Shown here piece by piece: positions 8,401-16,234 of a stretch of DNA of 64,000 nucleotides. Below the pieces are notes generated by a model that was given only the letters and a program-made list of their open reading frames with translations, was not told the DNA's origin and did no database searches. The stretch's first letter is position 1. The number at the start of each line of letters is the position of its first letter. This stretch comes from Nocardioides caeni (lineage in GTDB: Bacteria; Actinomycetota; Actinomycetes; Propionibacteriales; Nocardioidaceae): contig NZ_STGW01000014.1 of assembly GCF_004912195.1 (NCBI RefSeq), positions 1 to 64,000 on the forward strand, read 5' to 3'. Both the position numbers and the translations under genes were made by a program.

Positions 8401-10254
8401 GACAACGTCACGGTGACCAACAACGACACGGGCGAGACCGTCTTCAGCGACGACTTCGCCGACGCGTCGAAGTGGGCCTCCCAGACGGGCTCCTGGTCCG
8501 CGACCGGCGGCCGATACGTGCAGTCCTCGACCAGCACCACCGACGCCCGCTCGATCATCACCGACGCCTACACCCAGGACTGGAGCAACTACACGCTCGA
8601 GCTCGACGCCACCAAGCTGTCCGGAGCCGAGGGCTTCCTCGTCGGCTTCGGTGCCACCGGCGCCAACAACTACTACTGGTGGAACATCGGCGGCTGGAAC
8701 AACAGCCGCTCGGTGCTGCAGCGTGCCAACGGCGGCAGCGCCAGCGAGGTCGTGGCTCTCGAGGGCGACAGTGTCACCACCGGCACGACCTACCGCCTCA
8801 AGATCGAGGTCGACGGCACCACGATCCGGCTCTTCCAGGACGGCGTCCTCAAGCTGACCTACGACCAGGTCGACGCGAGCGAGCAGCTGTTCCAGGTCGT
8901 CACGAAGGACGACGCCACGGGCGACCTCGTCGCCAAGGTCGTCAACACCGCGACCAGCCCGGTCCGCACCCAGGTCCACGTCGCCGACGCCGGCATCGAG
9001 CCGAGCGGCACGGTGACCTCACTGACCGCGCCGTCGCGCAGCGCGATGAACACCAAGGCCAGCCCGCAGCTGATCTGGCCCAAGGAGGTGGCGGTCTCGG
9101 GTCTCTCGAACGACTTCGAGTACGAGTTCCCGGCCTCGTCGGTGACCTTCCTCCGGATGCACACGACCGACGCCGAGGCGCCGGTGGTCGACGACCTGTC
9201 GGTGACGGGCGACGGCGTGCGCGGCTGGTATCGCGACCCCGCGACCGTGCACGTCGCCGCCAGCGACAACCGTGCGGTCGACCACGTCGAGTGGTCGCTC
9301 GACGGCGGAACATGGCACGAGGTCGACGGCGCCGAGGCGGACATCGAGGTCGCCGGCGACGGCATCCACGAGCTCGCCGTCCGCGCGGTCGACAAGGCCG
9401 GCAACGTCGGCGAGGTGCGGCCGCTCGCGGTCGGCATCGACGCAGCAGCGCCCGTCACGAAGGCGACGCTGGACTCGGCAGCCCGCACGGTCACCTTGAC
9501 CGCCGCGGACACCGGCGCCGGCATCGGCGAGGGCGGCACGGAGTACCGGATCGACGCCGGCCCGTGGACGTCGTACGACGGACCGGTCGGTCTCGACGAC
9601 GCCGCGCACGTGGTGGACTTCCGCTCCACCGACGTGTTCGGCAACGCCGAGGAGGCCGGGCGCCTGGCGGTCCCCGCGGTCGGCGCGCTGCCCGCGTCCA
9701 CCACGGCCGCGGTCGCGCCGGCCTCGACGGTCCGCCTCGGAAGTCTGCTGTCGGTGCGGGTCACCGTCAGTGGCGCGGGCGAGACCCCCACCGGTCCGGT
9801 GGTCCTGCGCAGGGGCAGCACGGTGCTGGCCTCCGCCGACCTGACGACCGGGAGGGCGACCCTCGAGGTCACCTCGGCCAGGCTCGGCATCGGCAGCCAC
9901 ACGCTGAGCGTCGACTACGCCGGCGACGCCGCGCACGGCGCCTCGTCCGACACGGTCGCCGTGAAGGTCGTGAAGGCGTCGTCGCGGACGACGCTCGCGC
10001 TCTCGCGGACCTCCACCCGGATGCCGCTCGTCACCGTGCGGGTCGCCGCCGCGGTCGCCGTCTCCGGCTCGGTCAAGGTGTCGGTCGTGCGCGATGGCCG
10101 GACCGTCCTCACCCGGACCGTGCGGCTGACCAGCGGTCGCGGCCAGGTCCGCCTGCCGCGGCTTCCCCGGGGCAGCCACGTCGTGGTCGCCCGCTACGCC
10201 GGCTCGACGACCGTCGACCCGTCCACGACGCGCACCTCGGTGCGGATCCGGTGA
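5446..10254 (+). CDS. Secreted GH51 alpha-L-arabinofuranosidase
   Basis: The product is a large exported exo-arabinofuranosidase. The GH51 acid/base Glu is in GLGNEEN (codon 7819) and the nucleophile Glu in FLGEYAS (codon 8077). Before the catalytic domain lie a LamG-like sandwich and a beta-rich segment. A second LamG-like domain (about nt 8390-8930) interrupts the C-terminal GH51 beta-domain, which resumes around 8940-9170. An OmpL47-like domain and Big_3_5-like repeats follow. The start is uncertain. GTG 5446 lies just after the operator and could be leaderless; ATG 5419 falls in the promoter; GTG 5650 lies in the terminal repeat of a 152-bp element that occupies the signal-peptide region. 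The mature protein probably begins after ATAA near nt 5745. The gene is followed by the second GH43 gene on the same strand. Confidence 0.88.
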   Translation: MSPVTSPPVRLGRRRRTAVQRPLEALPACCAARCTHAGGVAVARETTSLAALRRLAIARTSRRSRRRGVLRGTAASLSLLAGALAGATGLGLTAAPATAADAVTWADAFDGSALGGRWDVVNPEPSALEVSDGALHLSGQPGDTWQTNNTAKNLVMLDVPAGDFTATAEVAAPVTKVYQGAGLIAWQDMDNYVRAGLTYVGSLSPSGISVETDREAAATLSAVAFADRPASTGEPLRLQRTGDTITTSYLDEGTDEWVTAATTTVPFDTTQVGLYALAAQDGTVTEATFESFEITHAQGADTVPAGSFTLQADGDAAHLVRDGDALSLTADQPTSSLRLQATDLGGGAVGITTGAGPVVVDGGALTVGDGAVEPTPLRITDAGGGKVVLRIGGAATGADHVGVDGQGHLVAGVADDAVRFFLTEVEDSTATLDIDADGEGAELNRDMFGIFFEDINYAVDGGIYAELVRNRSFEFNTTDNASFNAMTAWSLANRSGGASSANVVNDAGRLNDMNRNYLQLVAAAAGDGVVNTGFDGVALKSGDVYDASVWVRTTTAQSLTLRLESADGATVLGSGSVQVAGDDTWHELDVAITATATSNNARIAVLAGAPSTLAVDMVSVMPRDTWVGPVNGRSVLRKDLAERVAAMDPGFVRFPGGCVTNAGTFKTYEESGYVDRQRTYQWKETIGAVEERPTNKNFWGYNQTYGIGYLEYFELAEDLGAEPLPVLSVGANGCGSTIPEMKDQASIDRWVQDTVDLIEFANGGVDTEWGAVRAELGHPEPFGLEMIGLGNEENTTTFEANFPQFKAAVEAAYPDIAIISNSGPDDAGTRFDTLWSFNRAQGVDMVDEHYYNDPDWFLDNNHRYDSYDREGPQVFLGEYASRGNTFNNALVEAAFMTGLQRNGDVVRLASYAPLLANENHVQWSPDAIWFDNDESWESADWQVQKMFGNNVGDRVVPSTFDGSVNDPQDVKGGVFLSTWNTSAAYDNVTVTNNDTGETVFSDDFADASKWASQTGSWSATGGRYVQSSTSTTDARSIITDAYTQDWSNYTLELDATKLSGAEGFLVGFGATGANNYYWWNIGGWNNSRSVLQRANGGSASEVVALEGDSVTTGTTYRLKIEVDGTTIRLFQDGVLKLTYDQVDASEQLFQVVTKDDATGDLVAKVVNTATSPVRTQVHVADAGIEPSGTVTSLTAPSRSAMNTKASPQLIWPKEVAVSGLSNDFEYEFPASSVTFLRMHTTDAEAPVVDDLSVTGDGVRGWYRDPATVHVAASDNRAVDHVEWSLDGGTWHEVDGAEADIEVAGDGIHELAVRAVDKAGNVGEVRPLAVGIDAAAPVTKATLDSAARTVTLTAADTGAGIGEGGTEYRIDAGPWTSYDGPVGLDDAAHVVDFRSTDVFGNAEEAGRLAVPAVGALPASTTAAVAPASTVRLGSLLSVRVTVSGAGETPTGPVVLRRGSTVLASADLTTGRATLEVTSARLGIGSHTLSVDYAGDAAHGASSDTVAVKVVKASSRTTLALSRTSTRMPLVTVRVAAAVAVSGSVKVSVVRDGRTVLTRTVRLTSGRGQVRLPRLPRGSHVVVARYAGSTTVDPSTTRTSVRIR
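5510..5661. repeat. 152-bp inverted-repeat element inside the GH51 signal-peptide region
   Basis: The 15-bp arms CCCTCGAAGCACTCC (5510-5524) and GGAGTGCTTCGAGGG (5647-5661) are perfect inverted repeats. The interior matches the element at 33761-33921: both carry CCGCCT(G/A)CTGCGCG and GCACGCTGGCGGCG near the left end, and CTTGCCA and CGCTCGCGACGGCG near the right end. The GH51 frame stays open through the element. Joining the flanks gives a compact signal peptide with an RRRR n-region and a GTAASLSLLAGALAG core, so insertion into a shorter gene is likely. Confidence 0.7.
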
Positions 10255-10267
10255 GGACACACCCGAT

Positions 10268-10305
10268 GCCCCCTCGGACGACCCCTCGGACGACCCCTCG
10301 GATGA
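10268..10305. repeat. 12-bp tandem repeat, three copies
   Basis: CCCCTCGGACGA is repeated about three times, the last copy diverging, in the short gap between the GH51 stop codon and the ribosome-binding site of the next GH43 gene. No function is apparent. Confidence 0.6.
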
Positions 10306-10319
10306 CCAGGAGACAGCAC

Positions 10320-13300
10320 GTGACGACAACCCACCCCCTCCGGCGGTTCCTCGCCGCCGGGCTCGTCGCCGCCGTGGGCCTCGCGGCCGCGGCCACCGGG
10401 CCGACCCCGGTCGCCCAGGCCGACGAGGCCGACGTCGACACCGGCCTGATCGGCTGGTGGAAGCTCGACGAGACCACCGGCACGGTCGCCGCCGACTCGT
10501 CCGGCAACGGCCGCGACGCCACGGTCAACGGCACCGCGAGCTGGAACGCCGGCGACGGCTTCACCTTCAGCGGCGGCTCCAGCAGCTCCGGCAACTACAT
10601 CAAGCTGCCGGACAACCTGCTCGCCGGCGTGGACGACATGACCGTCGACTTCGACGTGCTCGTCGACCCGACGCTGTCCGGCAACTGGTTCATGTACAAC
10701 CTCGGCAACAGCGCCACCTATCCCAACGGCACCGGCTACCTGTTCACCACCAACGACTCCAGCAGCCGCTACCGCGCCACCGTCGCCGAGGCGGGCTTCG
10801 CGACGGAGCAGAGCGCGTCCCGGGCCGGCAAGCTGCAGGCCGGGGTCTGGAAGCACGTCACCTACACGATCACCGGGGGCGCCGTCGGCGCACCCGGGTC
10901 GGCGAAGCTCTATGAGGACGGCGTCCTGGTGGCGTCGAACGACAACCTCACCACCAAGCCGTCGCTGCTGGGCACCCCTGACGGCACGACCACGCTCAAC
11001 CAGCTCGGTCGCTCGGCCTACTCCGGCGACGCGTCGTTCAAGGGCAAGCTGCGCGACTTCCGGATCTATGACCGGGCGCTCACGGCTGCGGAGTCGGCCG
11101 ATCTCGCCGACGACGTGGTGACGCCGGTGATCGACGCCGACGCGACAGCGCTCACCCTCGGCGACACCAGCGGAGTGGTCGGCAACCTGAGCCTGCCGGC
11201 GACCGGTGCGTCCACGACGACGTCCGTCGCGTGGAGCAGCAGCGACCCCTCGCGGGTCAGCAACGCGGGCGTGGTCGCCCGCCCGCCGCACGGATCGTCC
11301 TCGGCGACGGTCACCCTGACCGCCACCCTCACCCGCGGCACCGAGACCCGGCCCCGCACCTTCGACGTGACGGTGCTGCCCGAGGAGCTCGACGACACCG
11401 GCAAGGCCCAGGAGGCCGTCGCCGCCGTCGAGCTCGTCCACCCCGACGACGTGCGCGGCAACCTGACACTGCCCACGTCCGGCCTCCACGACACGACGCT
11501 CGAGTGGTCGTCGGGCTCGCCCGACGTGGTCACCGCCACGGGCGAGGTCACCCGGCCGTCGTACGGCGAGGAGGCGGTCGACGTCACGCTGACCGTCACC
11601 GCGACCACGGGCAGTGGCACCGCGACCCGCGACCTCGTCGTGCGCGTGCAGCCGGCCCCGGAGGCGCCGGACTACGAGGGCTACGCGTTCGCGTACTTCG
11701 CCGGTGAGAGCACCGACGACGGCGAGAAGATCTACCTCGGTGCCAGCCGCGGCAACGACCCGCTCGACTACGACCAGCTCAACGACGGCAAGCCCGTGCT
11801 GGAGTCGACCTTCGGGGAGAAGGGCCTGCGCGACCCGTTCATCATCCGCTCCCACGAGGGCGACCGGTTCTACCTGCTCGCGACCGACCTCAAGGCCTAC
11901 CCGGCCGTCGACTTCGGCCAGGCGCAGGAGACCGGCAGCAACTACATGGAGATCTGGGAGTCCACCGACCTCGTGCACTGGAGCAACCAGCGCCACGTCA
12001 AGGTCTCCTCGGACTTCGCCGGCAACACGTGGGCACCCGAGGCGTTCTATGACGAGGAGGCCGGCGAGTACGTCGTCTACTGGGCCTCGGCGCTCTATCC
12101 GACCACCGACACGGCCGGCCGCGACATCAACACGCAGTACCAGCGGATGATGTATTCGACGACCCGCGACTTCGTGACCTTCTCTGACCCGCAGCCGTGG
12201 ATCGACGTCAAGCGCGGCACCGGCCGCGGCATGATCGACGCGACGGTGGTCAAGGACGGCGACACGTTCTATCGCGTCGTCAAGGACGAGGCGTCGATGA
12301 CGCCCCGCCAGGAGAGGTCGACCGACCTGCGCGCCACGGTGAGCGGCTCGCTGCCGACCACCACCTCCACGCCCGGCTGGCAGCTCATCAAGGAGCGGAT
12401 CGGCGTCGGCCAGCCCAACCCGTGGGGCGGCACCTTCACCAACGGTGAGGGTCCGACGGTCTTCCGCGACAACGAGGATCCCGACCGCTGGTACCTCTTC
12501 ATCGACCAGCCGAGCTATCACGGCGGCCAGGGCTACCTCGCCTTCACCACCGAGGACATCGGCTCCGGCAACTGGACGTCCGTCCCCACGGCCGACCTGC
12601 CGAGCAGCCCGCGTCACGGCACGGTGATCCCGGTGACCCAGGCCGAGCTGGACACGCTGCGCGCCGGCTTCCAGCCGGAGCTCGTCGTAGAGTCCGTCGC
12701 CGATGTCGCGGTCTCGACGCGGGTCGGCACTGCCCCGACGCTGCCGGCGAAGGTCGCCGCGACCTTCGGTGACGGCAGCACCGGTGAGGTGGCCGTCGAG
12801 TGGGACGCGATCGACCCGTCGTCGTACGACGAGGCGGGGACGTTCACCGTCACCGGCACCGTCGAGAGCGGGTCGGCGGACCACCCGGTCGCGACCGTGA
12901 CCGTCACCGACGCGGCGGACCCGGTGGTCGCCGTGGGCTCGGAGGCCGACGGTGCCGACGGCTGGTGGGTCACCTCGCCGGCGACGGCGGTCGTCTCCGC
13001 CACCGACGACACGGGCGTCGCGTCCGTCGAGCACTCCCTCGACGGCGGCGCCTGGGTGCCGGTCTCCGGCGACACGGCTTCCCTCGAGGTCCTCGGCGAC
13101 GGTGTCCACGAGGTCCGCGCCCGGGCCCACGACGTCACCGGCAACAGCTCCGCCGTCGTCACCGGCGAGGTCTTGGTGGACACCGAGGCGCCGGTCAGCC
13201 GTGCGTCGCGGTCCGGCCGCAGCGTCACCGTCCGCGCCGCCGACGCCACCTCCGGTGTCGACGCGATCGAGTACCGCCTCGACGGCGGCGCCTGGACGTC

Positions 13301-14003
13301 GTACACGGGAGCGTTCGAGGTGGGCGACGACGCCGTCGACGTCGAATACAGGGCGATCGACCGCGCTGGCACGGCCGAGGCCGCGAACACCCTCGTGGTG
13401 CCGGCGGCGGGCGACGACCTGACGCCGACGGCCGTGGTCGCCGTCGCCTCCTCGGACGTCGTCCGCTTCGGCACGGACGTGCCGATCACGGTGCGGGTCA
13501 GCAGCCCCGACGGCGCCGCGACCGGCAGCGTCCGTGCGATCGCGGGTGGCCAGGTCCTTGCCTCGGCCAACCTCGCTGACGGCCGCGCAAGGATCGTGGT
13601 CGACACCGGGAGGCTGTCCGGCCTCGGCAAGCACGATCTCGTCATCCGCTACGACGGCGACGCCACCCACCGCGCCGGCGAGGACCAGGTCCAGCTCACC
13701 CTGACCCGGGCCCGCTCCGCCACGGCGCTGTCGGTGAAGGCGCCGGGCCGCACGGGACGGGGCGCGGTCGCCACCGCGAAGGTCACCACCAGCCCCTCGG
13801 GAGTGGCCGTCGGGAAGCTGACCCTCGTCCTGCGGCGCGGCGGCACGGCAGTGCGCCGCACGACCGTGAGCGTCCCGATCTCGGGGCGCGTCACCTGGCG
13901 ACTGCCGCGGCTGCGCGACGGCCGCTGGTCGGTGCAGGCGGTGGTGGCGTCGTCCGTCGTCGCCTCCGGCTCGGCGGCGGTGAGGAGCCTGACGGTCCGC
14001 TGA
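10320..14003 (+). CDS. Secreted LamG-GH43 arabinan-degrading enzyme
   Basis: The product has about 1227 residues. GTG 10320 was chosen because an AGGAG site precedes it by seven bases and the protein then starts MTTTHPLRRFLAAGL, a good signal peptide ending near VAQADEA. Domains in order are LamG (GLIGWWKLDETTG), two Ig-like domains (the second containing AVELVHPDDVRGNLTL), a GH43 propeller with LRDPFII and GEGPTVF as catalytic segments, an Ig-like domain, two OmpL47-like repeats with SLDGGAW or RLDGGAW motifs, and Big_3_5-like repeats. The N-terminal half resembles the first half of the divergent double-GH43 enzyme, so the two are paralogues. It lies 65 bp after GH51 and is probably co-transcribed. 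The exact glycan specificity within GH43 is not determinable here. Confidence 0.88.
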   Translation: MTTTHPLRRFLAAGLVAAVGLAAAATGPTPVAQADEADVDTGLIGWWKLDETTGTVAADSSGNGRDATVNGTASWNAGDGFTFSGGSSSSGNYIKLPDNLLAGVDDMTVDFDVLVDPTLSGNWFMYNLGNSATYPNGTGYLFTTNDSSSRYRATVAEAGFATEQSASRAGKLQAGVWKHVTYTITGGAVGAPGSAKLYEDGVLVASNDNLTTKPSLLGTPDGTTTLNQLGRSAYSGDASFKGKLRDFRIYDRALTAAESADLADDVVTPVIDADATALTLGDTSGVVGNLSLPATGASTTTSVAWSSSDPSRVSNAGVVARPPHGSSSATVTLTATLTRGTETRPRTFDVTVLPEELDDTGKAQEAVAAVELVHPDDVRGNLTLPTSGLHDTTLEWSSGSPDVVTATGEVTRPSYGEEAVDVTLTVTATTGSGTATRDLVVRVQPAPEAPDYEGYAFAYFAGESTDDGEKIYLGASRGNDPLDYDQLNDGKPVLESTFGEKGLRDPFIIRSHEGDRFYLLATDLKAYPAVDFGQAQETGSNYMEIWESTDLVHWSNQRHVKVSSDFAGNTWAPEAFYDEEAGEYVVYWASALYPTTDTAGRDINTQYQRMMYSTTRDFVTFSDPQPWIDVKRGTGRGMIDATVVKDGDTFYRVVKDEASMTPRQERSTDLRATVSGSLPTTTSTPGWQLIKERIGVGQPNPWGGTFTNGEGPTVFRDNEDPDRWYLFIDQPSYHGGQGYLAFTTEDIGSGNWTSVPTADLPSSPRHGTVIPVTQAELDTLRAGFQPELVVESVADVAVSTRVGTAPTLPAKVAATFGDGSTGEVAVEWDAIDPSSYDEAGTFTVTGTVESGSADHPVATVTVTDAADPVVAVGSEADGADGWWVTSPATAVVSATDDTGVASVEHSLDGGAWVPVSGDTASLEVLGDGVHEVRARAHDVTGNSSAVVTGEVLVDTEAPVSRASRSGRSVTVRAADATSGVDAIEYRLDGGAWTSYTGAFEVGDDAVDVEYRAIDRAGTAEAANTLVVPAAGDDLTPTAVVAVASSDVVRFGTDVPITVRVSSPDGAATGSVRAIAGGQVLASANLADGRARIVVDTGRLSGLGKHDLVIRYDGDATHRAGEDQVQLTLTRARSATALSVKAPGRTGRGAVATAKVTTSPSGVAVGKLTLVLRRGGTAVRRTTVSVPISGRVTWRLPRLRDGRWSVQAVVASSVVASGSAAVRSLTVR

Positions 14004-14021
14004 CACCCCCCACCTCGCACA

Positions 14022-14035
14022 TGTGAGCGCTCTCC
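14022..14035. promoter_or_regulatory. Degenerate LacI-type operator before the first lacI gene
   Basis: TGTGAGCGCTCTCC keeps one perfect half-site and the central GCGC, with a weaker second half. It lies about 46 bp before the regulator start, consistent with weak autoregulation. Confidence 0.45.
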
Positions 14036-14080
14036 AACAATCCGCCGTGGCGGCCTCCCTCCCCCACTAGGGTGGCCGCC

Positions 14081-15115
14081 ATGGCGGGCGGGAGCGGGAG
14101 CGGGAACGGCAGGCGTCGTTCGCCGAGCATGGCGGACGTCGCGGCGCTGGCCGGTGTCTCCCACCAGACGGTGTCGCGGGTCCTCAACGACTCACCGCTC
14201 GTCCGCGAGGACACCCGTGAGCGCGTGCATGCCGCGATCGTCGAGCTCGGCTACCGGCGCAATGCCGCCGCACGGCTGCTGGCGACGAACCGGTCGGGAC
14301 GCATCGGCATGGTGTCGGCCCACCTGGCGCTCCACGGCCCGAGCATGATCGCCGGTGCGGTGCAGGAGGCCGGCCGGGAGGCGGGCTACGACGTGTCCGT
14401 GGTCGGCGTCCTGCAGCTGTCCGAGGAGGCGCTGCGCAACGCCGTGGACCGGCTCCTGGACCAGGCGGTCGAGGCGATCGTCGTCGCGGTGGCCCATCGC
14501 GACGCCCACCACCTGGTGCGGTCGCTGTCGTTGCCGATCCCCGTGGTGCTGGCCCAGGGTGTGGAGCCCGGGGAGGCCATGGCCGCCGGCATCGACCAGG
14601 TCGCGGGCGCTCGTCTGGCGACCGATCACCTGCTCGACGCCGGACACCGCTCGGTCGCGCATGTCAGTGGGCCCACGGACTGGACCGAGGCCGCTCAGCG
14701 GTGCGAGGGCTGGCGCCGGGCCCACGAGGCGCGTGGCCTGCTGCCCGGCCCCGAGGTGCCGGGCGACTGGTCGGCGAGCAGCGGCTACGACGCGGGCCGC
14801 CGCATCGCGCAGGATCTGTCGGTCACGGCAGTGTTCGTCGCCAACGACGCGATGGCGCTCGGCGTGCTCAAGGCGTTGCACGAGGCCGGCCGGGACGTGC
14901 CGGGCGACGTGAGCGTGGTCGGCTTCGACGACATCCCTGAGTCGGACTTCTACTTCCCGTCGCTGACGACGGTCGCGCAGGACTTCCTGGACCTGGGCCG
15001 TCGGGCGGTCGAGCTGACCGTCCGGGCGCTCAGTGGCGAGGAGCGGCCCACCGTCGAGCTCGCCGAGCCGGTCCTGCTGGTCCGCTCATCGACCGGGCCC
15101 GCTCCGGCCGGCTGA
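14081..15115 (+). CDS. LacI-family transcriptional regulator (arabinose locus, first copy)
   Basis: The product has about 344 residues. The N-terminal helix-turn-helix is MADVAALAGVSHQTVSRVLN, followed by the hinge helix region and a periplasmic-binding-protein-like sensor domain ending with VSVVGFDDIPES and a C-terminal ADP-binding-fold lobe. ATG 14081 is preceded by an AGGG-type site; GTG 14072 and ATG 14129 are possible alternatives. The recognition helix GVSHQTVSRV is identical to that of the second LacI protein at 22269, so the two may share operators. The gene lies between the polysaccharide-degrading genes and the epimerase, and presumably represses them until a sugar ligand binds. The ligand is inferred from context only. 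Confidence 0.88.
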   Translation: MAGGSGSGNGRRRSPSMADVAALAGVSHQTVSRVLNDSPLVREDTRERVHAAIVELGYRRNAAARLLATNRSGRIGMVSAHLALHGPSMIAGAVQEAGREAGYDVSVVGVLQLSEEALRNAVDRLLDQAVEAIVVAVAHRDAHHLVRSLSLPIPVVLAQGVEPGEAMAAGIDQVAGARLATDHLLDAGHRSVAHVSGPTDWTEAAQRCEGWRRAHEARGLLPGPEVPGDWSASSGYDAGRRIAQDLSVTAVFVANDAMALGVLKALHEAGRDVPGDVSVVGFDDIPESDFYFPSLTTVAQDFLDLGRRAVELTVRALSGEERPTVELAEPVLLVRSSTGPAPAG

Positions 15116-15124
15116 GGCGAACGT

Positions 15125-15142
15125 GATGTTAACGTTAACATC
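15125..15142. promoter_or_regulatory. Variant LacI-type operator abutting the epimerase start
   Basis: GATGTTAACGTTAACATC is a perfect 18-bp palindrome with central ACGT instead of GCGC. It ends at the base before the GTG start codon of the epimerase, so it overlaps the position where a ribosome-binding site would be. Either the message is leaderless or nearly so, or initiation starts elsewhere. Confidence 0.7.
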
Positions 15143-16171
15143 GTGAATCAGACCCCCCTCGGCGCGATCGTCATCGGCCGTGCGCCCGGCCCCGAGCTGC
15201 ACGTGCTCCCGGTCGGCGCGACCGTGCAGAGACTCCTGGTGACCTGCGGCGACGGCGTGCGCCGCGACCTGGTCCTCGGTCTCGCCGACGGCGACGCCGT
15301 GCGGTCCGGCACCGACTACGTCGGCAGCATCGTGGGTCGCTATGCCAACCGCATCGCCCACGGGCGCTTCGTCCTCGACGGCGCGCAGCACGAGCTGCCC
15401 GTCAACGACCGTGGCCACCACCTGCACGGCGGTCCCGACGGCTTCCACACCCGCACCTGGGACGTCGTCGAGCACACGGCCGACGAGCTCGCCCTCGAGC
15501 TGGTCAGCCCGGACGGCGATGCGGGCTACCCGGGCCAGCTGACGGTGCGGGCGACCTACCGGGTCGAGGGCGACATCGTCCACCTCGACATCGCCGCCAC
15601 CACCACGGCGCCCACGATCGTGAACCTGACCAGCCACGCCTACTTCAACCTCCACGGCGCCGGCACCATCGACGATCACCGGCTGCGCGTGGATGCCTCC
15701 CGCTACACACCGGTCGACGAGGAGTCGATCCCCACCGGTGGCCACGCGCGCGTCGAGGGCACGCCCTTCGACCTGCGCGCCCCCACCCGGCTCGGCGACG
15801 TCGTACGCGCGGACCACCCACAGGTGCGTGACTCCCGCGGCATCGACCACAACCTCGTCCTCGACGGCACCGGCTGGCGGACCGTCGCGGTCCTCGACGG
15901 GCCGATCACCCGGACCCGGATGGAGCTCTGGTCGAACCAGCCCGGCCTGCAGGTCTACACCGGCAACTTCCTCGCCGGCACCGCGACCGACCATGCCGGC
16001 CGGATGCTCCGGCAGGGCGATGGCCTCTGCCTTGAGCCGCAGCTCGCCCCCGACGCCCCGAACCGTGGATCTGCAGACGGGACGATGGATCCCGACTGGC
16101 CCTCCGCCGTCCTTCGACCCGGTGAGACCTACGTCAACCGGATGGCGTGGCTCTTCTCGTCCCTGGCCTGA
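15143..16171 (+). CDS. Aldose 1-epimerase (mutarotase)
   Basis: The product has 342 residues, normal for the GalM family, and interconverts alpha and beta anomers of aldoses in the cytosol. Visible motifs are GRYANRIAHGRF, the substrate-binding His in NDRGHHLHGG, the catalytic His in LTSHAYFNLHG, DHNLVLDG, and the catalytic base Glu in CLEPQLAPD. In this locus it probably equilibrates arabinose anomers for the isomerase. The GTG start has no clear ribosome-binding site because a palindromic operator occupies the preceding 18 bases. The gene may have its own regulated promoter apart from the upstream lacI gene. Confidence 0.92.
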   Translation: MNQTPLGAIVIGRAPGPELHVLPVGATVQRLLVTCGDGVRRDLVLGLADGDAVRSGTDYVGSIVGRYANRIAHGRFVLDGAQHELPVNDRGHHLHGGPDGFHTRTWDVVEHTADELALELVSPDGDAGYPGQLTVRATYRVEGDIVHLDIAATTTAPTIVNLTSHAYFNLHGAGTIDDHRLRVDASRYTPVDEESIPTGGHARVEGTPFDLRAPTRLGDVVRADHPQVRDSRGIDHNLVLDGTGWRTVAVLDGPITRTRMELWSNQPGLQVYTGNFLAGTATDHAGRMLRQGDGLCLEPQLAPDAPNRGSADGTMDPDWPSAVLRPGETYVNRMAWLFSSLA

Positions 16172-16173
16172 TC

Positions 16174-16194
16174 GCCCGCACTGGTGGGGGTTTT
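16174..16194 (+). terminator. Possible intrinsic terminator after the epimerase
   Basis: An imperfect GC-rich stem (GCCCGCAC/GTGGGGG) is followed by TTTT in the 63-bp gap between two convergent genes. The loop is very short, so this is a weak call. Confidence 0.35.
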
Positions 16195-16234
16195 CGTCTC
16201 CCGCCCGTCGGGCCGGACGCTCCCCGGATCCGGG

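Noticed and set aside
6103..8979. A 958-codon open frame antisense to the GH51 gene
   Set aside because: It is an effect of GC-rich codon use. The translation is low-complexity Arg/Val/Gly/Asp-rich and has no domain, while the sense frame has complete GH51 motifs.
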